Source of the DNA: Bursaphelenchus xylophilus
Lineage: Eukaryota > Nematoda > Chromadorea > Rhabditida > Aphelenchoididae
Reading direction: 5' to 3'
Length of the DNA: 64,000 nucleotides
NCBI GenBank assembly: GCA_904066235.2
Contig: CAJFCV020000004.1
Coordinates: forward strand, 4,650,001-4,714,000
The notes beneath the pieces are model-generated. The model saw only the letters and a list, made by a program, of their open reading frames with translations, had not been told where the DNA came from and searched no databases. This document shows positions 11,248 through 23,725 of this stretch, piece by piece (position 1 is the first letter of the stretch; each line of letters begins with the position of its first letter). A program made the position numbers and the translations under genes.

Positions 11248-13116
11248 GATAATTTGACGACAATCTCCAAATTCTCCTTGATTTAGGACTCCTCTCGTCG
11301 GAAAATTATTTTTTTACAATTATTTTTCGGCAAGCTGCGTCCGAGAAAACTGCGAAAGTCAGAAAATTGTTATATTTTTCCTGGGAAATCGACTGCAAAC
11401 GACGATGGCCAGAGATGGTAGAAGCTTCAGTGACAGAATATGGACAATAAACTGTAGGATGAGATCAAGAACCAGGATATTGTACTTGAAGACCTGATGT
11501 TGAAGTTTTCTGATGTTCCAATTTGTGAGTTCATGAGCTCATTGATCATTTTAGTTCTTTATCTGCTAATGTAAGAAATCACCGTTTTCACACAAATCTC
11601 GTGTCTTACTGTCCATTTGTCAGTTTTTCCCATCAAATTTCGCTTTTAAATGGTCGCGAGAAATTTGCATAGACCGCAGAAATGCGCGACTTAACCCACT
11701 CGAGAACAAGATTGGGTATACGAAAAGGCCGCTGAGATTACTTTTCCCTCGTTTCTAAACCGATTTCGACTTATTTGAAGATCAGTTTGCGCATTCCTTC
11801 ACCGATCACGACGTGACCTTTTGTTCTGGGGATTAGGTTGACTGCTAGAGGAAGTTGGTGGTCATTGGGGGTTGTAGATTGTCAAGAACACTCTGCAAAC
11901 AAACATAAAATACCAAATTTAGTTTTTAAAAGAAAGCGATATGAAAAGAGAAAAGTTATATTACACTTGCAAATGCACTTGACATTAATAATCAAAAATT
12001 ATTATAAAAATCGCATAAAATTTGAATACTAGTATGTTTCGTAATAAAATAATAATTTATCATCTGGTATGTTGATTTAACAATGAATTGACTAATGTTG
12101 AGGGTAATTTTATATTGCACTTGGCATTGGTCATCACATTTGATCCAAAATTTTTTAAAAGAAAAGATGGAAATGTTAGTGTTTGATTAAGCGTTCATTG
12201 ATAATGTCTCAATCTGTATTCGAGAAGGATTTGGCAAGATGATGAGCTCACTATATTACACATGACATTGGTTATACAAAATCCAGAGATGTTTAAGATA
12301 AGGAAAATTAGGGGATGTAGGTGTCTAAAAATAAGCGTTCGACCAGTCTGTCTTCTCTTCTCCGTAGAGCTAAATTGTGGAAATATTAGGCCAAATAGCG
12401 TCGCTCATTATAGTTATTAACATTAGTCATAATTTCTTCAAAAATTTCTAAAATACAGTAATCCTTGGTTCTAGACACTCTATAACTTCTAATACTAACT
12501 TGTATTACTATCCCGTTTACCTTACTCCTTCTTTTTACTTGATTATTCTTTTGGCTCTCATGACTTGGGGACAGGATGACGCATAAAGTAATATAACGTC
12601 CGCCGGTGAACTAAACGGGAGTGTTTACACAACATTTCAGGGGGAGACGGGAGCTGATGGGGTATGGGAGCAGGGGTGGGGGTCAGTTCAGGTCAAAGGA
12701 CAATGTTTACAGACTTGAGACGCGCAGGTTTGGCCACAAATACTTGGCCGGTCAAGGGTTCTCTGACGTCCATTTCTTCGTTTTTACGTTTTTTCTTAAT
12801 TCGCCCTCAGGGCGAGAGACTTTGCATTGTAATTTTTTATGGTCTTTTGGCTCAAAATTGGCTTATCCTTTTGACCAATATTAATATAATTTTGTTTTTG
12901 ATGAGTTTAGATCTTAGATAGTAGTAAAATCTAGACAGTAGCATCTTCTTCGCGATCAGAATGACCACTTCCATCTCGATTATTCATCTCTTACCGCCTG
13001 AATTCTGTCTAATTTCCATTTTTCGGCCTGATGACTATGTGTAATAAGTTTTATTCGTCTTGAATTTTTATAATTATTTTTAGAGCAAATCTCAACTTGA
13101 TGACATCAGAACTCCA
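11248..13116. other. Intergenic, DDX54 to Mesh-like gene
   Basis: 1.87 kb. It holds the DDX54 promoter at the left and, at the right, a TTTTTAG acceptor at about 13083 just before the next ATG, which fits trans-splicing or a leader intron. A GC-richer patch at 12600-12760 contains a TTTCAG and could include a leader exon. The motif TTATATTAYACTTG appears at 11956 and in variant form at 12112 and 12251. I see no coding gene. Confidence 0.4.
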
Positions 13117-16100
13117 ATGATCAGATTGAAATTGACCATATCTTTGGTCTTACTGTCATATTTTCCAATTGCAATATCACAAAATCCAGGGAATGTGGGG
13201 CCAAATGAAGCCCCTGGACTGTTCACTGGTACCGGAACAAATGCTTATTATGGAGGTAAGAGCATTTTGGACTGTATCTTACATGAAAAATATGTTATTT
13301 ACGTTGAGCATTTATGTAAATTCGGGTTTTGAGACTTTGTCTCCACTATATTTAATATCGTTTCAGTGAATCTGGTGCCTTTTGGTCCTGAACATGGCGA
13401 TTTGGAGGTGGTGCCGGGCATGCTGACCTCAGGGCAGACCATTGATCTCCACCATTTCTTCCCGTTCTATGGAGGATGGTACAATTACACAATCGTAAGT
13501 TAAATCATCAAAGACTTATCTAAATTTTTCCGGAAAGGATTTAAAAAAACTGTTGCAAATTGCTTAACTTGTAATATATTTTTATATTATCCATGATTTC
13601 AGATTTCCGTCAATGGATATTTGGCCTTTGCCACTGTCCTGGACCAAGGTCCGACCATCAATATTGGCCCCGACAGTACGGATTGGCCCCGTGTCCAAGA
13701 TCCGGCCATGATTGCGCCCTATCTTTGCAAGCAGCAGATCACTCAGGACGCGATCCCCGGCCTCCGAACTGGAGTCTTCTTCCGCTTGATTCGCCGCCAA
13801 TCTCTGCATGGTCGTGGCGGTCCTGGCGGTCTTGGTCCTGATGGGACCATCCAGCAATCCGCCTTCTTCGGGGCCGGCCCCTCTCGTCCGTGTCCCAATG
13901 TGGACGGGGCTTATGTCAGATGTGATGCGAACTCGGACTTCTTCTTGGACGAGATGATGCGCTGGCTTCAAGAGGGAGTGGCCGGGGCCACGGCCTTCCG
14001 CGCCGACACTGCGTTGGTGGTTACCTGGTACAACACAGCGTCGGCGGTGTCGGGACGGTCTGATTTGGATGCGGGACAGCTGAGCACGTATCAAGTGGTC
14101 TGGCTGAGCGACAACCCGGGAAGATTGAGTTATGTCATATTGAATTATGAGAAGCTCGGGTTCGATGCAGCCGATTTCAGGGCCAATTCGAGGAGTGGAA
14201 GGTGTAGGGTAAGTGGAGTTGAGATCAGAAATTATATTACGCTTGAAAATGAAAGTTGTCCAGGTTTGATTAAACTTTGAGGAAACTTTTTGGTAAATTT
14301 GGGGATTTTTTTGCAATTTCAAAATTATTTTATTGAAAATAAAGAATACGATCTCATCAAAAATCTGTTTCAGGCTCTCTTCAACGGCGGAAATCACACC
14401 GGTTTTGTTGATGTAGACCCAACACAGATGTACAAAAACACTCCAAAAGTGTTGGCCGAGAGATCCGCCGTCCCTCACATGGTGAGAGGACGGTACATGT
14501 TCCGAGTTGATGATGTTGTGAGACCGGGAGGCTGCTCCAACAAGACCGGAGGCACTTATCCCATGTTGATTTACCCGAACATCGTCAACATGTTGGGTGA
14601 AATGACGATCGACATCAATGCCATGTGTCTGGATCCCGGACAAACCTATATTTTGATGATAGAACAGCGTATGGTAAGGGGTTTTGGCGTGGTTACATTG
14701 TAGTAGATGGGGGTGGTAGTAATTGTAATCATTTGTATTTTTAGTCAGCCACTTGCACCGTGCTGAATCCGAGTATTGCCAGATGTACGGTGCCCAGGAT
14801 TTATGATTGGGGAACCAAGACTTTGTACTTCCAACCGCAGCAGAACAAAGCCAATGATGAGAAAGCCTATGTGGGATACGTGTATTTTGGTAGGTTGACA
14901 TTGTTTTAGACAGCTGTTGTCATGCCACCCTGACGTATCTAATTTCATTGACAATATAAATTTTGACATTCTAACTATCAAACATACCGTAATATCTCTT
15001 CATTCAGTTCCTCCAACCCTCGATCCAATGCGTCTCGATATTGGAAACATCTATGATTGGTTCAAGAATCCGCTCCCTTTCCAAGTAATGCCCATTTCTT
15101 GGTATCCCCGAAACTTCACAAATCCCGATCTCTACACCACTGGCCAAAGGGATATTCGGTTCCGAATTTCGGACGACACCATCTACTCTGTTCAGCTGGG
15201 TCTCTATGTTATCGGCTATAAAGAGTTCAAGGACGATCAGTTGAAGAAATTCCGGCCGGAACATCGGGTCCTCTGCAGACTGGCCACCTACTCCAACAGA
15301 AATGACTTGGACCATCGATTTAACCCTCAAGAAGAGGCGATTAATCTTTATCAAGTGGAGCAGTGGTATTTGACGGATTGGGAGAGGATGTATGAACTGT
15401 ATTCTTATCGATTTGGATATCTGAAATTGGCTCCCATCAGAGCCAATGAGCCGACTCCGCCCTCGCTGATTTCTGGGTAGGTTGGGAGGAATGGATTGGG
15501 CTGAAAGTTGGCGTAGTAAATCGTTACGCTAATATTTTGATTGCAGCCTTGTCTCCGCTCCGATTTCCCTCCATTTCCTCTGGACCATGAACAATCCCAT
15601 GTACGAGACCACCACATTTTCCTATTCTGAAGCCGAAGTTCGTGAGAGGTTTGTGGAACAGAAGGCCCGAGAAATGTGCCATGATTGGTACGATGAAGAC
15701 GGAGCTCAATGGAACTTCCTCCGCGAGGTCGAGACCAACGCATCGTGTCCGTGTACGGAGACTCAGGCCCGCCTGGATTTGGGGAGATTTATGCCCCATC
15801 CTCGGTGTTCGCAGGCCTTCCGCGATATCACTTGTACGGAGATGATTGGTGCCGAGAATTGTTATATGAGTGCTCAGAATGTTTATGGGTCCTCGACAAC
15901 GAGTAGTCGAACAAGAGACGACCATATGAAGTAGGTTGGGAAAGATTTTAAATTGATTTATGTCACACTTGGTGGGGATTTAAAATGGGAATTTCTTAGA
16001 AAAATTCAGTAGAATTTACTATTTGAGATATTTGATTATGTTGGCTATTACTGTAGTATATACTGTAACATTTTTTGATTGAAAATTTTTCAAATTTCAG

Positions 16101-19100
16101 TCGCTACGCCACCCATTACGGCCAGGTCTGCTGTTATGACGCCGAGGGTTTCCTGCAACAAACCACGTATCAGCCAGTGATCAAAGTCGTCGAGAATATG
16201 CATTACAATCCGGGCTTTCCCCTGCGGGCCTATGAGTTCGGTTCTTCTCCTTATTTGGGCCAATTCGAGGTCCCCGGTCTCTCCGCCTTCCACCACGACT
16301 ACATGCCCTATCATTTGTGTTGCAAGTTCGCCAAATTCCGTTGTCAAATGTTCTACTGGCGTCGTCCCTCTTCGGCCTGTCAACAATACCAGCCATCGGC
16401 TGTCGGTTATGGGCTGGGTGCTGGGACTTTCAGCACCATCGACAATCAGAAATTCATCTTTAGTGAACCCGGAGTTTACACTTTACTGTACATCCCGAAG
16501 ACGGTCCATAATCCAGAAGTGAGGATTCAAGTCCGATTGGAGAGATACCCCAACAGAAAAGTGGACTTCAGTAAGTTTTATATTGCTATCAAGGTACCTC
16601 AAGTACAACATACAGATCTTGACACCGAAAAAATTCTACGGACTGTGTTTTAGGTTTGCTCGGCCGCTACATGTCTCAAGCTGACCTTGTCCAGCCCACC
16701 AATGGCACAGTCATCACCGGAGTCGCCATCGAAGCCTCGGGCACCGACCGAGTCCACGTGACCGCCCGAGGCGATACTCGAAGGTTCAGATACCGCACGA
16801 ATATTATCGTCGGAAATCTTCTCCGCTACTTCGATACGATGAGATTACAACGATTTAAAGGAGTTCTGATATATGTGAACAATGTGGAAAGAGGTCAGCC
16901 CGAGATTTATGTTGTACTTGAGGAGGCTGAGATTGGAATTCGAATCCGAGAAAGTTATGCGTTGGATATTGATAGATTGTCTATGTACCAAGAGAGTATG
17001 GGAATTCTGGATGTTCAGGTTGGTGGAATTTTGACTCAATTCCCTTGAGAGGTCGAAAAAATTAACGCAAAAATGCACAGTGCAGTCAGAAAACAATAAT
17101 TTTGAATTTTCGATTTTTCCAAAACACTAAATCAACGGAACATTGTTAATTGGGATTTATGACAAGATAGCTGTTAAATTTTTTATTGTCACCGGAACAT
17201 TGTTTTAGAGAGATGTTTTCTATTTGATTGCACTGTGCAAAATTTCCCTTTTTTGCACCGTGCGGTCTTAAATTAAAAATATTTTTAGCTGATTTGAAAT
17301 GTTTTAGGTGTCAGTTCCACCTCGTTATGGCGTTCGTCCGGATGGAGATAACACTCGAGATGCGGAGCTCCGCCAGAGATACGACCTTCCTCGAGTCTCG
17401 GGCCTTATTCGGCCGTTCCCAGATCAAAGCACGGGCTCGTTATATCAGGGGCTCAGTATTAATGACGTCAATTCGGATGCAATTCGAGGACAGATCATCA
17501 ATATGTGTAAGTCTAAGCAAAAACTTGTATAATGAAGTCATATAATTATCTCCTTATATTAAATATGACAAAAAATTTTTAGATCGAGTTCCCGGAACCG
17601 GAGGTCCAGGAAGTCAGAATACACAAGGAGTTTTGAATCAGTTCATGCCCACTGACAACATGTTTGTAACGAGCAGGGATGAAGACAAGAAGTTTGAGGT
17701 GTTCCCGGAGGTGTCCATGAAGAACACTCCCATCTACAAGGTGGCACCCAAATATGAAAAGTAGGAGCGTTTTATTATTTAGTTACCTTCTATAGGTCAC
17801 AAAGATAAATCCTAGAAAATTGGAAATTTTTATCGCCTGATTAATTAATTTTTTTCTCGAATATTAGACTTGGTGATCTAAAATAATATAATTTTAGTGG
17901 AATCTACATGTTCCGAGGACGCACTGGCCAAGATTTGATTCAGCTGGTCCAACGATGCCGAGATCTGCAGAACAACCCTAATTGTAAGCCATTTTATTAT
18001 GATCTGCTCCTAATAATAACACGTTTTTCGTTTATAATGTCATCATTTTTATACCGCACTTGAAAAATTTTGATTTTTTAGTGGTCATGCAGCCTCTGCA
18101 AGGTCAGCTCACGGAACAATATGGCCGAGAGAATTGTCCGGACAACCCAGCAGCCATCATCGCCGAGTGTGGCGACAGTGTTCCCTGTCTTCATGATTAT
18201 GTCTTGTTCAATTCAAAGATCCTCGGATTGGAGCTTCAAGATCATTGGAATACCTTCGAATTGGATCGAAAAGACACCCTCAGGCATTGTGAGTAGACTC
18301 ACAAAGTTTTTTTTGATTTTGCATGGCATAACTGTCTTATTTTTATTGTAGATAACAGCTGTGGCCCCATCAATATTGAATACCCCGAATATCTGATGAA
18401 ATTCCCGGCGTTTGCCTCAGGCTATTTGCAGGGCGATGTGGTGAAGTTTGAGTGCTTTCAAAGTCATTGGACCAAGGGGACTGAAGAGTTTAGATGTAAG
18501 TTTCGTCGGTCTACTGTAATATAATTCTTGTCTTTTACAATACAATCTGATGTTTTGTTTAATCTGAAATTGCTGTCACTGATGAAAGAACTCATTTCCA
18601 GGCGAATTAGTGGCGGATTACAACAATCCAACGTCCTACCGCTTCGAATGGAACAAAGGAGATCAGCCGTGGTGCAGGTCCAGGGAGATGGAGAATTACC
18701 TCAAATACTTGACTGCCTTCCTCTCTATTGTCGGAATTATTATTGTAGGTTATTATTAGGAGCTTTGGAAGTGTACTAGTTGAAGATTAGAACAATTTAT
18801 GGCGGCATTTTAGGTGATAATCATGATTTTCTTCTACTTTTGGAATCTCGGCCAAAGAAGGCGGGGATTAATCAACAGCGACAAAGAGCCAGTGGATTTA
18901 CAGACATTCTCACCCACCATGAACAGGAGATACGACAATGAAGTGAGTTTTGCGTCAATCGAATTTTTATATTATACTTATCGAGTATAATTTAATAAAA
19001 ATTTTACTTGCGAACTTATCCTCGTATTTTAGGCATTCAACGAAGCCGAGAAAACGGAGCCTCCGGTTTTCATCGAATCCCCTGAAGGCCTCAGAAGACG

Positions 19101-19149
19101 CCATTCCCCGGTCCCTCAAACCCTGATGGGACTCAACACAAGTGTCTGA
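13117..19149 (+). CDS. NIDO-AMOP-VWD-Sushi membrane protein (Mesh/SUSD2-like)
   Basis: About 17 exons from the ATG at 13117 to TGA at 19147. Residues 1-21 are a signal peptide (LKLTISLVLLSYFPIAIS). A NIDO-type domain follows (VNLVPFGPEHGD, FFPFYGGWYNYT, ISVNGYLAF, VVTWYNTAS, VVWLSDN). An AMOP domain spans the exons near 15540-16560, with CPCTETQARLDLGRF, HPRCS and HYGQVCCYDAEG. A VWD-like stretch (LGRYMSQADLVQPTNG, NIIVGNLLRYFDT) is next, then a Sushi/CCP-like pair of exons at 18354-18690 with paired cysteines. One membrane helix (YLTAFLSIVGIIIVIIMIFFYF) and a short cytosolic tail close it. This order matches insect Mesh and vertebrate SUSD2 and the worm K03H1.5-type gene. Inferred role: epithelial junction or adhesion at the gut surface. 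Confidence 0.87.
17075..17264. repeat. Three GCACNGTGC palindromes in a Mesh-like intron
   Basis: GCACAGTGCA at 17075, GCACTGTGCA at 17230 and GCACCGTGCG at 17255 lie in the intron between exons ending near 17019 and starting near 17309. The same palindrome clusters in the PTR intron at 40847-41122. Confidence 0.6.
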
Positions 19150-20987
19150 AATTATATTAGTAATCCGAATTACAATCAAGCCATGTTTGTATAAAATATG
19201 TTTATAATAATAATATTTAAATCAGTCTTGGTTGACATCTAAATGACATTGTATTAAAATTAAATTTGAATTCTAAAATTTCCCCTAAAATTTCAAATTT
19301 CTAGCGGAAAGAGCGAATGCGTAAAAAGATCTGCTCGATATCTTGTTTGATCCCTCATTTCCGACACCCTTTACTACTTTTTTCCTACTTTTTACAACGA
19401 ATTTCGCATTTCCGTCGCACGAAAAATTTAAGAATCCATTAATTAAAAACAATAGCAATTAAATCTCGAAGGGTCTGTGCTCTGAACGACATAGATGGAT
19501 GAGTTGTTTGATCTGGAATGCAATAAGGAAGAGTCATCTTGCGACTCTTATTTTTGTGGCCAAAGAAGTTAAAAATTTACCTCTTGCTCTTGTCTGCGTC
19601 TTACTGTGACATGGCGTTCTCTGCCTGCCCTTATTTCGACATTTTTTTAGTCATCGTCTTAACCAAGAGCAATAAAATTGGCAAAACAAATCAAATTGCC
19701 GCACTAAGCCACAAATCTAGCAACCTTTTGCCCACGCTTTCCTAACAACAAGACGTCAAACACCAACCCATTTATCACCTTGTCAAATGGCTCTTTTTTC
19801 CAGAAATCGCTCCAAAAGTTATCAGTAAATCTTGTTTTCGGTAGCTCCACACTTTTGCTGTTTTTATAGACGTCCCCCAGATCCGAGCTTGGAATAACAT
19901 TGGTTTGACATAAATCACGGAACGTCCCGATGTTCGCACTTTCGCTCGCGTCTTCGGAACGGGGCCTGATTAGGATCAGTGAAGCGCTAATCCCAAAACA
20001 AATTCCTTCCTCATTGTCAGAGACTCGAGGGATTTGCGAGTTCGCGGAGGCAATTCCACAAAGCTTGACAGGTTTTTTTAACATGTCGAGACTAAAGCTT
20101 GACAAGTTTTTTAACAAGTCGAGAACTAATTTGTTGTCTTGGACAAAAAAAAATTTCTTTTGACATCCAGTATAATATAGTGCAAACAAGGAAACTGAAT
20201 GAAAAAAAGTATGAAATAATATGAGGAAGCAAAAGTGACTTAGAAATTACCTCAGGAATCAAACAATTCATGTGGATTGTAGATTACAACACATTATAAT
20301 TTATATTTTTGCTCGAATGGAATGCCGAAGGAAAGGCCTTGAAAAGTTTCTGATCTTGTCCATTATGCCTCTAACCGTCCAACAACCATTCTCCTGCCCC
20401 AGATCCATCATCCCCCCTCACCCAGAGACCTTATATTATACTTGTCATCCAAAAATTAAAGCAACATTCTTCCCATCGGACATCCGGCTAATCCGTCATC
20501 TTCTGTAATCATAAGAGTTCAGCGAGGCTTTTCCCCGAATTTCGTCGATGAATTCACCGATGAAATTTCATTTTTTTCACGTGCGATCAGACAATGAGAC
20601 GCCAAAAGGAGAAGAAAAAGGTGATTTTATGACTTCCGAAGATGAGTTTCGGCAAAATTCAGATGAAAACTTTTAAAAGGGTACTTCAAAGGGCGCTACT
20701 CTCTCAGCGGCTTTGTTTGGGATCATTCTCAGCGACAAATTGATGATTAAAATGGGGATTTGGATGAGTTTTGGAGGGAAAACATGTAAAACAATTAGTT
20801 CCTTATCGCTACTGTTTGGCGAAACAGGTAAAAGTACTTGTTTTATTTGAGTCATCAAAACCTTTTTATTTCTTTTTGCAAGAAATTGCAGATTTACGGA
20901 CAAAAATGGATGACTTTTCAATCTGCATTTCTATCAGTAAATTATGAACGCAGTTTAACCTTATTCTCGACATTAATTCGTTATTTA

Positions 20988-21200
20988 TTAGGTCGTCCAG
21001 AAAGTTCGTTCGTTTTTTTTCATTGCTTTGTTTTCCGAGGATTGTTTGTTGTTTGGCAAAGGGTGTATATTTATTTGATACAGCCAGTTTTGTAGATGAG
21101 AAAAAGCTGTATCAAATAAATATATTCCATTTGCCAAAGAACAAACAATCCTTGTAAAACAAAGCAATGAAGAAACGAACGAACTTTCTGGACGACCTAA
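20988..21200. mobile_element. Palindromic mariner-type MITE
   Basis: A 213-bp foldback: TTAGGTCGTCCAGAAAGTTC at the left is mirrored at the right, with arms of about 100 bp and a short loop, flanked by TA on both sides (20986-20987, 21201-21202). No coding capacity. TA target duplication with TTAGG termini fits the Tc1/mariner superfamily. Its ends resemble those of the 1.2-kb element at 27052-28262. Confidence 0.85.
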
Positions 21201-22245
21201 TACATCATCAAAATTTTCGGGCAAGAATTTCTCTAAAACTAATTTTTTTGCCAAGATTAATATAAAAACTATTCAATGACTTTTTTCAAACCCCAATAAT
21301 CATTCCTCTGACATTTTTTGACAGATTGTTTCTTTATAAGTCAGAGTTCATTCGGCGAATTGTCAAATTTTCCCGAAGATTTCCTCCACTCTCGGATGAC
21401 TCAGTGACAGCGAGTGGATGGGAATTCGATTCGTCAACGGAAACGTGGAAAAACAATAACTCCGCTCTCCTGGAATTCCTTCTTTTGTCTTTCGATTCCA
21501 GCGGGCTTTCTTCGGATAAAAATAAACTTCGATTGGACTCTCAAGATTTACGATTTCCGTCGAAGAAAAAGGCTGTTGGACATTGAGGAGAGGGGTCGTT
21601 TATCATCGCAGGAGTCAAGGAAGTGCGATGAGGGAGCAGAAAAAGGACGGAAGTCTTACTAAATTTGACAAAGTTATATGAAACATAACATTAGAGATAT
21701 GGAAAATATCATAATTGAGGTATTTGAACCCCTAGTTTTCATTATCGTCTATTTGTAGCCTTTAAAGGTGGCAATTAACCATTTAAAATGAGATCAAAAG
21801 GGTTTTACCGCAGATCGCAATTGTAATCAGCGGATAATGTCCAGATAATGAGCGTAATGAACGTAAAATCATTCGAAATAAATGGAAATCATCTATCACT
21901 TTATTGCTCAGAATACAGAACATGTTAATGAAAAACCCTAGGCTAACAACCACTTTTTATATTGTAATATTGTACATGGTTAACATGAAACTACAAAAAT
22001 ATCAAAGTCCATTCAGTTTTCGTATTATTCATGACGTTTCTAGGATGTATGACATAAAATTTCTCGTTTTCTCTCGTTCCTCTCCTTGTTATCCCCCACT
22101 CTCTCAAAATCGCTCGCAATTTGTTCGCTTTATCAGCGATTATCAGTGTGAAAATTGAGACAATGGAGATTCCAGACCCGGTGGCGCTGAAGGTGATGGG
22201 ACCTCCTTTCCTTCCACTCTTTTCGTCAATGGAATGTGTTCGCGC

Positions 22246-22253
22246 TATAAAAG
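22246..22253 (+). promoter_or_regulatory. TATA box upstream of the collagen gene
   Basis: TATAAAAG in a locally GC-richer context 400 bp before the collagen ATG. Because the ATG directly follows a TTTCAG acceptor, the transcript from this promoter would carry a leader intron. Confidence 0.45.
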
Positions 22254-22652
22254 TGAGGGCTCGGACTCACTTCCACTGAAATCACCCCCATCACACCTAG
22301 TCCCCTCGAGGGACTCACTTTTTTATTTCTCTGATGACGTGGGTGTATTGCTTATCGTATTTCTAACTAAACAGTTGGATCTGTAAACGTAAATGGTCTT
22401 ATCGGTTATAGTAGTACAGTATTCCTATTTTGCAATAGCGGCAATAAAATTCCGATCTTATTTTAGGTCAAAAATGGCTCCAAAAGATTTTTTGTTCAAC
22501 AACAGTTCCCCCATTCCTTGATTTTAGACCTTTTCAGGTCTTTTTTCATTATCTATGCTCTGTATTTTACACAATTTAAAAAATTAATCTTTCGTATAAT
22601 GTGTAATGGATCGTACTTTTACCCTAAAACATTCCAAACTCCCAACTTTCAG

Positions 22653-23516
22653 ATGACCAAACTCTTGGTGACGCTCGCCTCGAGCACGGCCGGGGTTTTT
22701 ATCCTGGCCTACTTGGCAACGATGGTCTACATCTACCAGGACATGAACTCGCTCTACGCCGACATCATGAGTGATATGATTGAATTCCGAAACAATGCGG
22801 ACGACGCCTGGAAAGGGATGTATGTTCTATCGTCTTCGTCTTCGGAGAGGATAAAGAGAAATGCCGGCTGTGCTTGCCAGCGGAACAACTGCCCTCCAGG
22901 ACCACCTGGCGCAGCCGGAGAGAAGGGTGAGAGAGGCGAAGATGGGGAGAACGGAAAGAAAGGCAGACCGGGAGCACCTGGAATAGCGCTGATTGGCGAC
23001 TTCCCCAAGAAAGGAGGCTGTATCCAATGTCCTCCGGGAAGAACTGGACCTCCAGGCTTGCCGGGGCCCGTGGGACTGCCCGGACCAAATGGATATCCCG
23101 GCCTGAGAGGTCAGCCCGGCATTGATGCCTATCAAGGACCACCTGGACCAGAGGGAGATGCAGGGCCGGAGGGAGAAAGAGGAACACCGGGAAGACCTGG
23201 AATCCATGGATTGGATGGGACCAGGGCGGTGCCACAACTGGGTCCCCCAGGTCCTATTGGCCCTCAGGGCTTGCCTGGACATCCAGGAAGACAAGGCAAC
23301 TATGCTGTACCCGGAGAACAAGGGCCTCCAGGAGAAGAAGGGCCAATTGGAGAACCCGGTCTAGATGGACGAGATGGTAGACCGGCCGAAGATGGAGCGC
23401 CTGGACTGACTGGAAAGGACGGAGGATACTGCCCCTGTCCTCGCAGGGCCAGTGGATTCGGCTCGGTTCATCCGGATTCGGCCCCAGGGACATATCGGAA
23501 ACGGTTCTTCAAATAG
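22653..23516 (+). CDS. Cuticle collagen
   Basis: Single coding exon, 287 residues. The N-terminus [16 protein letters not shown] begins the conserved worm-collagen domain with a membrane/signal helix ([17 protein letters not shown]). A subtilisin-type processing site RIKR is at about residue 70, followed by a cysteine cluster CACQRNNC. Gly-X-Y blocks then run from [11 protein letters not shown] with short interruptions (GGCIQCPPG between them) to a C-terminal CPCPRR cluster and a basic tail ending KRFFK. Such proteins are secreted by the hypodermis, cleaved, trimerised and cross-linked into the exoskeleton. I start at 22653 because CCCAACTTTCAG ends immediately before the ATG; an in-frame upstream ATG at 22518 or later would lie in the intron. 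Confidence 0.93.
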   Translation: MTKLLVTLASSTAGVFILAYLATMVYIYQDMNSLYADIMSDMIEFRNNADDAWKGMYVLSSSSSERIKRNAGCACQRNNCPPGPPGAAGEKGERGEDGENGKKGRPGAPGIALIGDFPKKGGCIQCPPGRTGPPGLPGPVGLPGPNGYPGLRGQPGIDAYQGPPGPEGDAGPEGERGTPGRPGIHGLDGTRAVPQLGPPGPIGPQGLPGHPGRQGNYAVPGEQGPPGEEGPIGEPGLDGRDGRPAEDGAPGLTGKDGGYCPCPRRASGFGSVHPDSAPGTYRKRFFK

Positions 23517-23725
23517 ATTAGATGTCTACTACAACATAATATAAACGTTTGTTATTCTGTTTGTACATACTGATGTTAACATACCAAAGTCAATAAACCT
23601 GTATAAGCGCAATTTATTAAGGACGACATTATTATGAGTAACTATTGTAATGAAAAAACAACAATATTTTGGAGGTTAGAACGTATGAAGTGAAAGTTGA
23701 TAATCGTTGCTGATATTGGATATAT

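Larger units (their letters stand above)
19150..22652. other. Gene-poor region between Mesh-like gene and collagen
   Basis: 3.5 kb of AT-rich DNA. It holds a palindromic MITE at 20988-21200 and the collagen core promoter at 22246. A 161-codon minus-strand frame at 19704-20189 has an internal near-repeat (DLLKNLSSF / DMLKKPVKL) and looks like repeat remnant. Nothing else is supportable. Confidence 0.45.

Noticed and set aside
13582..14901. A 439-codon open frame on the minus strand
   Set aside because: It is antisense to well-supported exons of the Mesh-like gene, spans their introns, and has no domain, signal peptide or splice logic.
19704..20189. A 161-codon minus-strand frame
   Set aside because: Near-repeats at the DNA level, no family similarity I can see, and an AT-rich repeat setting; more likely repeat debris.
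22518..22652. In-frame N-terminal extension of the collagen
   Set aside because: A TTTCAG acceptor ends exactly before the ATG at 22653, which opens the typical collagen N-terminus; the extension would be intron.
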